A stretch of DNA of 64,000 nt from Pectinatus sp. (GTDB taxonomy: Bacteria; Bacillota; Negativicutes; Selenomonadales; Selenomonadaceae). Positions 46,867-55,568 of the stretch are shown here, in pieces; the stretch's first letter is position 1, and every line of letters starts with the position of its first letter. The stretch covers positions 51,523-115,522 of the forward strand of contig JAHHSR010000001.1 in assembly GCA_020025075.1 (NCBI GenBank). Reading direction: 5' to 3'. Position numbers and translations under genes: made by a program. The notes below the pieces were generated by a model. The model was not told where the DNA came from and did no database searches. It was given only the letters and a program-made list of their open reading frames with translations.

Positions 46867-46895
46867 ATTATATATTAATTTGGCAATTTTGTGAA
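46867..46895 (-). promoter_or_regulatory. Promoter of pepD
   Basis: TTCACA (46895-46890) and TATAAT (46872-46867) are separated by 17 bases on the minus strand. No equally good plus-strand promoter for dnaG was found; an A/T-rich stretch at 46950-46980 contains TAATAT. Confidence 0.7.
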
Positions 46896-47036
46896 CCCTT
46901 AACAGCCGCGAGATACAAGCGAAAAAATTTATGCCTTGCGCCCATAAACATAATTTTTTTTAAAAAAAAGGATAATATACTTTATTCATTGAATATTAAT
47001 ATGGACAGGATATGGATTTTAGTTTTGGTGAAGATT

Positions 47037-48836
47037 ATGCAAAAAGAAAATTCGTACAGCAACTTCTCTGATACGGTACGTGCGGCAAGCGATATCGTCG
47101 CCACGATTTCAGCTTATGTGCCGCTCAAAAGGCGTGGCCATAATTATTGGGGCTGTTGCCCGTTCCACAATGAAAAGACACCTTCTTTTTCAGTCGTGCC
47201 CGATGAGGGTTTCTTTTATTGTTTCGGCTGCCACAAAGGTGGCAATGTCTTTAAATTTCTTTCATTAATTGAAGGAATCGAATACAAAGATGCCATTCGC
47301 CTGCAAGCTCAGCGGCTCAATATTCCGCTTCCGCAAAAGCGTGCCCTCTCAGCGCACGAAATAGAAATAGAACAGAAAAAAGATAATCTCTATCGCGTCT
47401 TGAGCTTGGCGCGCAATTTCTTTTTCAACTGTTTAACAAAGACAAATTATGGCAAAAATGGTCTTTCTTATCTGCAAGGACGCCAAATTGATAAGAAAAT
47501 AATCGAAAAATTTTCGCTGGGCTTTGCTCCGCCATTATGGGATAAGCTATTTACCTCTTTTGCCAAACGAGGCATTTCACCCACACTTTTATCTGAGGCG
47601 GGCCTTTGCCTCCCCAGTCAGAAGCAAAAAGGCTATTATGACCGTTTCCGCAATAGAGTCATGATTCCCATTGCCGACGAGCACGGCAAAGTAGTTGGCT
47701 TTGGCGGACGCGTCATCAGCTCTGACGAGCAGCCAAAATACCTCAATTCCCCCGAGACGGAAATTTTCAATAAGCGCCAGCTGCTTTTCGGTCTCAATAC
47801 TGCTAAAAGTGCCATTCGCCAGGCAGATTTTGCCATTATTGTTGAGGGATATATGGATGCCATAGCCCTTGCCAGCCACGGTTTCGAAAATACTGTTGCC
47901 TCCTTGGGTACAGCTTTCACGGTGCAGCAATGCACAAAACTATTGCGTTTCACAAAAAATTTGTATTTTTGTTATGATAGCGATAATGCTGGCCAGCAAG
48001 CTACCTTACGTGCCTTATCCATTGCTCGCGAGCAACATGCATCAGTGCGGATAATCATCGTGCCTGACGGCAAAGACCCAGATGAATTTATCAGAAAACA
48101 CGATGCCGGCGCCTTTCGCCAATTAGTCAAAGGCGCTCTTTCTTTTCTCTCTTTTCACTTGCAATATATAAAAAAGACTGTCGACCTTTCCAGCCTCGAA
48201 GGACGCGTCAAAGCCGTCAGCCTCATCTTGCCCATCCTCAAAAGCTGTGAAAGCACAATCGAGTTAAATGACAGTATCGCCGCAGCGGCACGCAGTATTG
48301 GCATTGATGAAATTGATTTGAGAAATGAATTTACCCGCCGCCAGAAAAAAAGCGACTTGCCCGCTGCTCCTGATGTCGTCGTTACGGCAACGCAGGCACT
48401 GGGCAAGGCTTCTCTTAAAGCAGCTCGCTGTATCATCAGCTGCCTTTGGTATGACAGGTCACTTGCAGAGCGCATCTTTGCCGCTTTGGATGAAACTGAT
48501 TTTATAAGCCAGCCGCAAAAGGAAATCGTAAACTTTCTGCAAAACGCCGGCCATGAAGTTCAGCTATCCAATGAAATGGCGGCTCAAAATCTTTCTGAGC
48601 CGGCATACACCGAACTATTGCATTGCTTAGCAATGCGCGATATAGCAGAAACCTCCTTTGATAGCTGCCTTCATTCCTTGCAGCTGCGCCATTTAAAAAG
48701 GCTTTATCAGCTGCACAGTCAAAAGGCCTCCGAACTTGAGCGAAAAGGTGATTCAGCTTTTTTGCAGGAACTAGAAAAATTACAACGAATTATAAAAGAA
48801 ATGGATGAATTAAATGACAAGCATTATCATCAATAA
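47037..48836 (+). CDS. dnaG: DNA primase
   Basis: DnaG makes RNA primers at the replication fork. The 599-residue protein has the CHC2 zinc finger (CCPFHNEKTPSFSV...FYCFGCHKGGN), the RNA polymerase domain (PIADEHGKVVGFGGRVI), and the TOPRIM motif (IIVEGYMDAIALASHGFENTV, CYDSDNAGQQATLRAL). A C-terminal DnaB-binding region follows. The ATG at 47037 follows GGTGA by five bases; the frame is open much further upstream but that part has no primase similarity. The primary sigma gene follows, forming a short macromolecular-synthesis operon without rpsU. Confidence 0.95.
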   Translation: MQKENSYSNFSDTVRAASDIVATISAYVPLKRRGHNYWGCCPFHNEKTPSFSVVPDEGFFYCFGCHKGGNVFKFLSLIEGIEYKDAIRLQAQRLNIPLPQKRALSAHEIEIEQKKDNLYRVLSLARNFFFNCLTKTNYGKNGLSYLQGRQIDKKIIEKFSLGFAPPLWDKLFTSFAKRGISPTLLSEAGLCLPSQKQKGYYDRFRNRVMIPIADEHGKVVGFGGRVISSDEQPKYLNSPETEIFNKRQLLFGLNTAKSAIRQADFAIIVEGYMDAIALASHGFENTVASLGTAFTVQQCTKLLRFTKNLYFCYDSDNAGQQATLRALSIAREQHASVRIIIVPDGKDPDEFIRKHDAGAFRQLVKGALSFLSFHLQYIKKTVDLSSLEGRVKAVSLILPILKSCESTIELNDSIAAAARSIGIDEIDLRNEFTRRQKKSDLPAAPDVVVTATQALGKASLKAARCIISCLWYDRSLAERIFAALDETDFISQPQKEIVNFLQNAGHEVQLSNEMAAQNLSEPAYTELLHCLAMRDIAETSFDSCLHSLQLRHLKRLYQLHSQKASELERKGDSAFLQELEKLQRIIKEMDELNDKHYHQ

Positions 48837-48863
48837 TACTTATATTGGAAAGGAGGCGGCTAT

Positions 48864-49991
48864 ATGCAGAAAATGACCAAATCCGCTGAGACGGCTGCTT
48901 TTAGCCTCGATTCTATAAATGAATTGCTCGCCAAAGGCAAGAAAAAAGGTGGCGTCCTGACATATGGTGAGGTCATGGAGGTCTTGCAAAATGTCGATCT
49001 CAATCCAAACGAGATTGACGAGCTTTATGAAACCTTCAACAAAAAAGGCATCGATTTAATCGATGAAACCACAACGAATGACAAGCAGGTCTCGTCTTCT
49101 GGTGAAGCTTCTGATAATTCTTCAAAAGAAGAAGATCTTGACCTGAGCATCCCTGAAGGCATTAATATAGATGACCCTGTGCGCATGTACCTGAAGGAGA
49201 TTGGGCGCGTGCCCCTTTTGAGTGCCGATGAGGAAATACGCCTTGCCAAGCAAATGGAAAAAGGTGATTTGAGCGCACAAAAACGCTTAGCAGAAGCTAA
49301 CTTGCGCCTTGTCGTGAGCATTGCTAAACGCTATGTGGGGCGTGGTATGCTCTTTTTGGACCTCATCCAAGAGGGGAATCTCGGCCTCATTAAAGCCGTT
49401 GAAAAATTTGATTACAACAAGGGATATAAATTCAGTACCTACGCTACATGGTGGATTCGCCAAGCCATTACGCGCGCCATTGCCGACCAAGCACGCACAA
49501 TCCGCATTCCCGTACACATGGTCGAAACGATAAATAAATTAATCCGCGTTTCTCGCCAGCTGCTCCAGACATTGGGAAGAGATCCCACACCGGAAGAAAT
49601 TGCCAAAAAGATGGACGTCAGCGTTGAACGCGTGCGCGAGATTATGAAAATTGCGCAAGAACCCGTTTCTTTGGAAACGCCGATTGGTGAAGAGGAAGAC
49701 TCTCATCTCGGTGATTTTATCGAAGACCACGATGCACCCGCGCCGGCAGAAGCAGCTTCTTTTGTTCTGCTAAAAGAGCAGCTTGAAGGCGTTTTAGGGA
49801 CTTTGACGCCGCGCGAAGAAAGGGTCTTGCGACTGCGCTTTGGCCTTGATGACGGCCGGGCACGCACTTTAGAAGAAGTCGGACAAAGTTTCGGTGTCAC
49901 ACGCGAGCGCATTCGCCAGATTGAAGCCAAGGCCCTGCGCAAGCTGCGCCACCCAAGCCGCAGTAAAAAACTCAAGGATTTTCTTGAATAA
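48864..49991 (+). CDS. sigA: Primary RNA polymerase sigma factor (sigma-A/RpoD)
   Basis: This 375-residue housekeeping sigma factor has region 1.1, [22 protein letters not shown] (1.2), [21 protein letters not shown] and [20 protein letters not shown] (2), region 3, and the helix-turn-helix of region 4 ([21 protein letters not shown]). AAAGGAGG precedes the ATG at a gap of 27 bp after dnaG. The promoters called here agree with a sigma-A of this type. Confidence 0.97.
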   Translation: MQKMTKSAETAAFSLDSINELLAKGKKKGGVLTYGEVMEVLQNVDLNPNEIDELYETFNKKGIDLIDETTTNDKQVSSSGEASDNSSKEEDLDLSIPEGINIDDPVRMYLKEIGRVPLLSADEEIRLAKQMEKGDLSAQKRLAEANLRLVVSIAKRYVGRGMLFLDLIQEGNLGLIKAVEKFDYNKGYKFSTYATWWIRQAITRAIADQARTIRIPVHMVETINKLIRVSRQLLQTLGRDPTPEEIAKKMDVSVERVREIMKIAQEPVSLETPIGEEEDSHLGDFIEDHDAPAPAEAASFVLLKEQLEGVLGTLTPREERVLRLRFGLDDGRARTLEEVGQSFGVTRERIRQIEAKALRKLRHPSRSKKLKDFLE

Positions 49992-49999
49992 GGAGTCTT

Positions 50000-50482
50000 A
50001 TGTTGAAAATACTGGCACGCCAATTAGCTATCGATATGTATAGCTGCAACAAAAAATACATTGCTGCCCCCGAGCTTTCCGCTGAGGCTTTATCGGCAGC
50101 TTTAACGACGGCTGGCTTTACTGTCTGCAGCAATTATAAGCGTTTTTTCGAAGATGGGCATTTCGTGATTTTCATGCCCCTCGATGAAGGGCATTTATCG
50201 ATTCAGATTTATCCAGAACTATCGTATGCCGCTGTTGACCTCTTCATCTGCGAGCCGGATAGCCTGCCCGAAAAGGCTATCCGAGCCTTGCGACGCGCTA
50301 TAAAGCCAGAAGAAATAAAGATGACCTATCTGTGCCGCGGCGATTTCGGCACGATAACGGACATGAAGCCTCACATCAAGGTCAAAATGACACCTTTAAA
50401 GCGCATAAAAAATACCAGCGTTAAGGTTATTCACCTTTTGCCAGGCAAAAACTTGATTCAAAAACTTCGCCGCAATAAGTAG
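50000..50482 (+). CDS. SpeD-like S-adenosylmethionine decarboxylase homologue lacking the pyruvoyl serine
   Basis: The 160-residue protein aligns with bacterial SpeD/SpeH over residues 5-115, including LSIQIYPELSYAAVDLFIC. AdoMet decarboxylase cleaves itself at a Ser in ESHLxIHT to make its pyruvoyl group. Here the equivalent is EGHLSIQI: Ser is Gly64 and the processing His is Gln69, while the Cys of FxC (Cys84) remains. A basic tail of about 45 residues is added. It follows sigA by 8 bp and ends at a terminator. It is therefore probably not an AdoMet decarboxylase; its function is unknown. Confidence 0.75.
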   Translation: MLKILARQLAIDMYSCNKKYIAAPELSAEALSAALTTAGFTVCSNYKRFFEDGHFVIFMPLDEGHLSIQIYPELSYAAVDLFICEPDSLPEKAIRALRRAIKPEEIKMTYLCRGDFGTITDMKPHIKVKMTPLKRIKNTSVKVIHLLPGKNLIQKLRRNK

Positions 50483-50515
50483 AAGCCAGCAGCTTAAAGC
50501 TGCTGGCTTTTTATT
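50483..50515 (+). terminator. Terminator after the SpeD-like gene
   Basis: A stem of about 11 bp (50484-50494 with 50498-50508) has a 3-nt loop and runs into TTTTTATTTT on the plus strand. It closes the dnaG-sigA operon and overlaps the 3' end of the converging ftsW gene. Confidence 0.85.
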
Positions 50516-51728
50516 TTAAACGCCGCAAATGCGTTGGCTGCGATAAGGCAACCTGACTACTTTTCCTCTGCGCATTCTTTTCTTGACGAACATTGCTCTT
50601 GCCGATATTTACCAAAATACCGATATTAAACATATTCAATATCAGTGCCGTACCCCCATAGCTGATAAAAGGCAAGGGGACACCGACGACTGGCACCATG
50701 CCAATGACCATGGCCATATTATACGTACCTTGGATAAAAAAAAGTGAAGTAATGCCAAAGCTGAGCAATCTCCCATAATTATCCTTTGTCCTAAATACAA
50801 TACGCGAAGCATAAAAAAGGAGCATGCCATAGAGGAAAAAAACGAGCAAAACGCCGGGGATTCCTTCCTCCTGGCACCAAATAGCAAAGGCAAAATCCGT
50901 ATGGGCTTCCGGCAAGTAGGCATACTTGCTCACGCCTTCGCCAAACCCCATCCCCAAAGGGCCGCCCGAGCCAATAGCAATAATAGACTGCGTCGTCTGA
51001 TAGCCATTGTTGCGCGAGCTACTCCAAGGGTCATACCAGCTCTTGACACGGTCGAGGCGGTAAGGCGCCGATACACATAGATAGACCACAATCACTGCGA
51101 TGGCGGCGCATATGCAAATGAATTGATTCCTAGCCAAAGTGGATTCCGTAAGGGAAACCCAATACATGCAAAAAGGAACAGCGCAGATGAGCGCAGCCGT
51201 CCCCATATCCGGCTCCTTAAACACCAGTGCCGCGATGATGCCCATGCAAATGATGTTGACCCAATATTCGCGCCGCGTCTTATGAATGAGGAGTATTTCC
51301 TTTTTCGCATCAAGCGCGCGGCTTAAATATGAAGCCGTAAGCATGATAAGGGCAATTTTTGCCAATTCCGAAGGTTGAAACCGAAAACCAAAAACCAGAG
51401 GTATCCAGCGCCGCGCTCCATTTACCTGCACGCCGACAAGACAGACAAGCACAAGGCTGATAATGACAATGAACGTGATAACCCACGAGCAATTTTCCCA
51501 CTTTTTGTAATTGACACGGCAGGCGACTACATAAGCGAAAAATCCAACAATCATGCTGGCCACGTGCCTTCCTAAAAAGTGAAAAGAATTTTGATTTGAC
51601 ATTTCTGAGATGATAAAGCTGGCACTAAAAATATTTATCGTGCCAATAATCATCAAGATGAGCATCGTCACGAATATCGCTTCAGGGTAACTTTTCCAAA
51701 ATTTTTTCTTAACTGCTGACACTGCCAT
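50511..51728 (-). CDS. ftsW: SEDS-family cell division protein FtsW
   Basis: This 405-residue polytopic membrane protein is a SEDS peptidoglycan glycosyltransferase. Conserved parts are GVQVNGARRWIP, FQPSELAKIALIM, GSGGPLGMGFG, the PEAHTDFAFAIWCQEEG loop and VPLPFISYGGTALI. The family is FtsW/RodA/SpoVE; FtsW is favoured over RodA but not proven. It starts 10 bp after trmB. Confidence 0.87.
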   Translation of the reverse strand: MAVSAVKKKFWKSYPEAIFVTMLILMIIGTINIFSASFIISEMSNQNSFHFLGRHVASMIVGFFAYVVACRVNYKKWENCSWVITFIVIISLVLVCLVGVQVNGARRWIPLVFGFRFQPSELAKIALIMLTASYLSRALDAKKEILLIHKTRREYWVNIICMGIIAALVFKEPDMGTAALICAVPFCMYWVSLTESTLARNQFICICAAIAVIVVYLCVSAPYRLDRVKSWYDPWSSSRNNGYQTTQSIIAIGSGGPLGMGFGEGVSKYAYLPEAHTDFAFAIWCQEEGIPGVLLVFFLYGMLLFYASRIVFRTKDNYGRLLSFGITSLFFIQGTYNMAMVIGMVPVVGVPLPFISYGGTALILNMFNIGILVNIGKSNVRQEKNAQRKSSQVALSQPTHLRRLK

Positions 51729-51738
51729 GGCAATCCCT

Positions 51739-52389
51739 CTAAAAAATCACTTCGCAGCGATTTATTTTCTCCCCAAAGCCGCTGAACTTTTTCTCGTATT
51801 CCGTCATGATATTGTCTTCCATATACGAGCTGTTATGAAGGTCATATGTAAGAGCGCGCACCGTGCAGCCTGCCTCGGCAAACTGCGTGAGAGAAAAGTC
51901 AAACAGGGGGCGATTATCCGTCTTAAAAAACAGTTCCCCGCCGCTGCCGAGCAGTTTTTTATACTGTGCGAGGAAATTTACATGCGTCAAGCGCCTCTTG
52001 GCATGGCGCAATTTAGGCCACGGGTCGCAAAAATTGATGTAAAACCGCTTAGCCTCACCAAAAGCCAGCAAGTCCGCCAGATGATTGATATCAAATACCG
52101 CTAGGCGCACATTTTTCAGTTCCAGCTCGCGCACTTTTTTGGCCGCATGGTAAATGACATCTTGCTGCAATTCAAGTCCTAAAAAATTAACATTGGGATG
52201 CAAAAGCGCATTTTGGCTGATAAAGCGCCCTTTACCCGTGCCAAGCTCAACGTAAATGGGGTTATCATTGCCAAAAATTTCCTGCCAATGCCCTTTTAAC
52301 TGCTGCGGGTCAAAGCTGTTTTTGGTGTAAACAAAATCCGAAAAATCCTTTATTGCCTTATCAATCCAAGGCCTTCTTCTCAAACGCAT
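51739..52389 (-). CDS. trmB: tRNA (guanine-N7-)-methyltransferase
   Basis: TrmB (216 residues) methylates G46 in the tRNA variable loop. It begins MRLRRRPW, the expected family N-terminus, and has the SAM motif VELGTGKGRFI and FCDPWPKLRHAKRRL. The start ATG at 52389 has no nearby ribosome binding site: AAGGAGG (52418-52424) is 28 bases upstream, with an 8-bp hairpin between. No better start exists downstream. Confidence 0.94.
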   Translation of the reverse strand: MRLRRRPWIDKAIKDFSDFVYTKNSFDPQQLKGHWQEIFGNDNPIYVELGTGKGRFISQNALLHPNVNFLGLELQQDVIYHAAKKVRELELKNVRLAVFDINHLADLLAFGEAKRFYINFCDPWPKLRHAKRRLTHVNFLAQYKKLLGSGGELFFKTDNRPLFDFSLTQFAEAGCTVRALTYDLHNSSYMEDNIMTEYEKKFSGFGEKINRCEVIF

Positions 52390-52424
52390 ATTCTTATGCT
52401 GCAGCCCTTGCTGCAGCCCTCCTT
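52390..52424 (-). promoter_or_regulatory. Hairpin-bridged ribosome binding site of trmB
   Basis: AAGGAGG (52424-52418) is separated from the ATG by a hairpin of two GCTGCAGC arms (52417-52410 and 52405-52398) with loop AAGG, then 8 bases. If folded, the effective spacing is about 8 nt; unfolded it is 28. The arms are also a 12-bp direct repeat, so the element may have arisen by duplication. Confidence 0.65.
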
Positions 52425-52431
52425 TTCTCTT

Positions 52432-53127
52432 TTATCGGGCAAGCTGTCCTTCTTGCCTGTTTTCAATCTGCCAATCAATCTTTTCCTGTCCCGTCTGCTC
52501 TAAAAACGCATTTATTTTAGAGAAAGGGCGACTGCCAAAAAAACCGCGCTGCGCCGAAAACGGGCTGGGATGAGCAGCTTCGATAATCAGATGCTGCGGA
52601 CTTGTAATCATGCTCTTTTTTTGGCGTGCTGCATTGCCCCAAAGAACAAAGGCAATCGGCTTTTCGCGCTCATTGAGCGTTCTTATCACCCGGTCCGTAA
52701 ACTCCTCCCAGCCTATGCCACGATGTGAATTTGGCTGATGCTCGCGCACCGTAAGAACGGTATTTAGGAGCAAAACGCCTTGTTGAGCCCACTTCACCAG
52801 ACAGCCATTATCCGGTATATAGCACCCCAAATCGTCGTGCAATTCCTTAAAGATGTTGACAAGAGATGGCGGCGTGCGCACTCCATATTGAACGGAAAAA
52901 CTCAGCCCATGTGCCTGTCCTGGCCCATGGTAAGGGTCTTGCCCTAAGATGACTACCTTGCATGAAGATAAACTTGTATAATGCAGAGCATTAAAGATAT
53001 CGTACATATCAGGGTAAATTGTACGTGTCGCATATTCTTGCTTCAAAAACTCCCGCAGCCGCTTATAATAATCCTTTTGCAGCTCATCATCGAGATAGTC
53101 TGCCCAATCATTTTTAAAAATTTTCAT
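52432..53127 (-). CDS. ung: Uracil-DNA glycosylase (family 1)
   Basis: Ung (231 residues) removes uracil from DNA. The catalytic water-activating motif is [22 protein letters not shown], and the leucine-loop motif is [20 protein letters not shown]; the canonical HPSPLS is HPSPFS here. GGGAGG precedes the ATG. It lies between DUF4127 and trmB in one operon. Confidence 0.96.
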   Translation of the reverse strand: MKIFKNDWADYLDDELQKDYYKRLREFLKQEYATRTIYPDMYDIFNALHYTSLSSCKVVILGQDPYHGPGQAHGLSFSVQYGVRTPPSLVNIFKELHDDLGCYIPDNGCLVKWAQQGVLLLNTVLTVREHQPNSHRGIGWEEFTDRVIRTLNEREKPIAFVLWGNAARQKKSMITSPQHLIIEAAHPSPFSAQRGFFGSRPFSKINAFLEQTGQEKIDWQIENRQEGQLAR

Positions 53128-53137
53128 AGCTGCCTCC

Positions 53138-54847
53138 CTAATTATTGCTGCCTAAATCACGTCGCGCATAAAGATTAAATCGCACATCGGTATAAATCTC
53201 GAATGTGCGCGGCCAAGGATAAAAAGCATTGACGCTCAAATCCCGCACATAAGCAAGATAGCGTCGCCCATCCGGCATATAAACAGGCAGCGGCGCAAAA
53301 GATGATTGAGAATAGGAAAATTCTTGCAAGTCGCCTGACAGTTCTTTTTCCAGCATCAAATTCGCCCAATTGTAGTTATTATCCATATCAAGGTCATTGA
53401 CATTATTTATGCCAGCTTTATTAAGCATCGTATTAATCGCATCAATTGTCCCTTTCAAGTAAAAATAATCTTCGATAAAATGCTGATAAAGTATGGTCAA
53501 ATTGTCATAAGCAAGCTGCCATCGCTCTGCATCTGTATTGGTATGGCGCAAAGCAAGGCAGTATAAACTCGCCTGTGCAACGGACGTGCCTATGGAATTG
53601 CTCGCCGTATTCCAGCCGCTATAAGTGATAAGCTGGTTTAAGGGCACATGGCGGTCGCGCAAGATGGGAAAGAGCGTCTCGTAAGGGGCAAAATGCTCGC
53701 TCAAATCGACTACGGCAACGCGATAGCCTTTTTTCAGCCAAGCGTCAATGCGCTGTGCCCCCTTTTGGCGCAAGGAAAGATTTGCGGTATCCCCTGCATG
53801 GATATAAAGAATAAAATCCGCCTCCTGCGGCACGAAGACGCGCCGCGCATTGGAAAGGGAAAGTTTTTCGCACACTGTCTGCTCTAAGGTAGCGGCCATA
53901 TAGGGCATGATTTTTTCGGCAGAAGCCGCATCATCGTAAGCAACAAAAACGCGCGGCTGCCAATTATCTCGCAAAAGCTGCTGCTCAAGGCCAAAAAGCA
54001 TCGTCATTGCAACCTCATCTGCACCATGCGTTATAAAAACACTCCTATTGCCAAGGCCTTTTGCCTGACAGTAGGCGCGCAAATGCCGCTTTTCAATATT
54101 GGGAATGCCGTATTTTTCCCCATCATCTTGCCCGATTACCAATTTCGTGATTACGCCCTTAAAGGCCAAATCGATGAGCATTTCATTGAGCTTCGTGTTT
54201 TGCCGATACAAGTTAAGATATTCTGTCAGGTCATGCGCCGGCAACTTTTCCCCCGTCTTTTCTAGGGCCGAAAAAGCCTCTTTTTGCCCTTGTGATGCCT
54301 TATCAGCAAGGCGCGAATATTCCATAAGGCCTTTTATAACTTTAGGGTCATCTATATCAGCTGGCGGCGTCAGGCGCGGCAAGATATTAAACACATAAAT
54401 CGGCAAATCTGGTCTTTGCTCGCGCAACTTATAAAGCAATGACAAAAAGCCATCAAGCGCTGCACCGCGTCCGCAAGCCTTACGCGAGGCCAAAAGACCA
54501 CCATAGAGCATCTGGTCAGCTGAAATGAGAACGGCATCAGCCTTTTTGCTATTTTCCAGCACCCATGCAGCTAGTTTAGCCGGCTTACCAGGCTTAGTAT
54601 AATAATCCAAAATATCAGCTGGCGGCGTAATTACCTTTAAGAAAACGAGCTTTCCCGCCTCGACAACAAATTTATTGCACGGCGGCCTGCTGTCAAGCGG
54701 GACGAGCAAAATTGTCTTTTTATACTGCTGCTCATGTGGCACAGGCTTGACACCATGCAAGACCATCTCCCGTTGCTGCCAGAATACGGCCACTATACAG
54801 ATGATGATGATGTAAATAGCGCTGCGCCAAATTTTTTTCTTTTTCAA
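53138..54847 (-). CDS. DUF4127 protein, membrane-anchored, function unknown
   Basis: The 569-residue protein starts with a basic N-terminus and one hydrophobic segment (about residues 8-24), so the bulk is probably outside the cytoplasm. The globular part opens [20 protein letters not shown] and has [17 protein letters not shown] and [16 protein letters not shown], features of DUF4127. The chemistry is not known; conserved Asp, Arg and Asn residues suggest a hydrolase or transferase. It heads an operon with ung, trmB and ftsW and has its own promoter. Confidence 0.82.
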   Translation of the reverse strand: MKKKKIWRSAIYIIIICIVAVFWQQREMVLHGVKPVPHEQQYKKTILLVPLDSRPPCNKFVVEAGKLVFLKVITPPADILDYYTKPGKPAKLAAWVLENSKKADAVLISADQMLYGGLLASRKACGRGAALDGFLSLLYKLREQRPDLPIYVFNILPRLTPPADIDDPKVIKGLMEYSRLADKASQGQKEAFSALEKTGEKLPAHDLTEYLNLYRQNTKLNEMLIDLAFKGVITKLVIGQDDGEKYGIPNIEKRHLRAYCQAKGLGNRSVFITHGADEVAMTMLFGLEQQLLRDNWQPRVFVAYDDAASAEKIMPYMAATLEQTVCEKLSLSNARRVFVPQEADFILYIHAGDTANLSLRQKGAQRIDAWLKKGYRVAVVDLSEHFAPYETLFPILRDRHVPLNQLITYSGWNTASNSIGTSVAQASLYCLALRHTNTDAERWQLAYDNLTILYQHFIEDYFYLKGTIDAINTMLNKAGINNVNDLDMDNNYNWANLMLEKELSGDLQEFSYSQSSFAPLPVYMPDGRRYLAYVRDLSVNAFYPWPRTFEIYTDVRFNLYARRDLGSNN

Positions 54848-54941
54848 AATGCTTGTTCTTCCTAAATCTCTCTTTTTTAGGCTAATTCCCTTTCTATTAT
54901 ATATTTATTTTTAGGCACTATTCAAGTTAATTTGCTTTCTG

Positions 54942-54970
54942 ATTATACAACATTATTTGATTATCACCAA
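54942..54970 (-). promoter_or_regulatory. Promoter of the DUF4127-ung-trmB-ftsW operon
   Basis: TTGGTG (54970-54965) and TATAAT (54947-54942) are 17 bases apart on the minus strand, about 95 bp upstream of the DUF4127 start. It is divergent to the zapA promoter 28 bp away. Confidence 0.72.
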
Positions 54971-54998
54971 TCACTTAACGAAGGGGAAGCTATCACGC

Positions 54999-55027
54999 TT
55001 GCTAAATACAATGAACTACTATATAAT
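54999..55027 (+). promoter_or_regulatory. Promoter of zapA
   Basis: TTGCTA (54999-55004) and TATAAT (55022-55027) are 17 bases apart on the plus strand. The zapA ATG lies about 90 bp downstream, after AAGGTGAT. Confidence 0.8.
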
Positions 55028-55117
55028 ATTTTTAGGAATTTTGCTTTTTTAGCAGTCTTTTATAAAGCTTTACAATCCTTTTGCTGATTTTACCGCAATA
55101 ACGTTTAAGGTGATATT

Positions 55118-55381
55118 ATGGAAAAGAAATTTTCAGTTGATATTTGCGGCGAAGAATATCCCATCAAGGGCGATATTGACCGCGACTATATGACGATGCT
55201 GGCCGCTACTGTTGACGCCCGCATGCGCGATTTAATTAAAAAAAACCAATATCTGCCACCGCAAAAAGTAGGCGCCTTGACCGCCTTATACTTTGCCGAT
55301 GATTATTTCAAGCTGAAAAAGGACTACACTGACCTTTTAAACCTCATCAATGCTGTGGACAGCGATGGTAATGCCGAATAA
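55118..55381 (+). CDS. zapA: Cell division protein ZapA
   Basis: ZapA (87 residues) bundles FtsZ filaments. The N-terminal FSVDICGEEYPIKGDIDRDYM and VDARMRDLI match the Firmicute form; a helical C-terminus follows. AAGGTGAT precedes the ATG. It is monocistronic, with a promoter and a terminator. In Firmicutes zapA usually lies near mutS2, as here. Confidence 0.9.
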   Translation: MEKKFSVDICGEEYPIKGDIDRDYMTMLAATVDARMRDLIKKNQYLPPQKVGALTALYFADDYFKLKKDYTDLLNLINAVDSDGNAE

Positions 55382-55383
55382 CT

Positions 55384-55479
55384 GCCTAGCGCAGCTTGCT
55401 TGCCACTTCTGAAAAGACTTTGAGCAATGCGCCCAAGGCACTGCTCCTTCATTTTGCTAGCTAAGCTGCAGGCTTTTTT
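55384..55479 (+). terminator. Terminator of zapA with a long bulged stem
   Basis: GCCT (55384-55387) and GCAGCTT (55391-55397) together pair with AAGCTGCAGGC (55463-55473), an 11-bp stem with a 3-nt bulge, followed by six T residues (55474-55479). The loop is long (65 nt), which is unusual for a terminator. Confidence 0.6.
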
Positions 55480-55518
55480 CTTCTAGCTGATTTTCACACA
55501 ACAAGTTATATCATTTAG

Positions 55519-55539
55519 CGGTATGGTTTTTCCATACCG
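55519..55539 (+). repeat. Hairpin upstream of the U32 peptidase gene
   Basis: An 8-bp stem (CGGTATGG, 55519-55526, with CCATACCG, 55532-55539) with a T5 loop lies 30 bp before the U32 start. The following sequence is T-rich but interrupted. It may be a second weak terminator or a leader element. Confidence 0.5.
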
Positions 55540-55568
55540 TTATTTCTTTATTCAAAGGAGGATTTTTT

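Noticed and set aside
46815..47036. 74-residue N-terminal extension of DNA primase
   Set aside because: It crosses the pepD promoter region, lacks primase similarity, and a well-placed ribosome binding site precedes ATG 47037.
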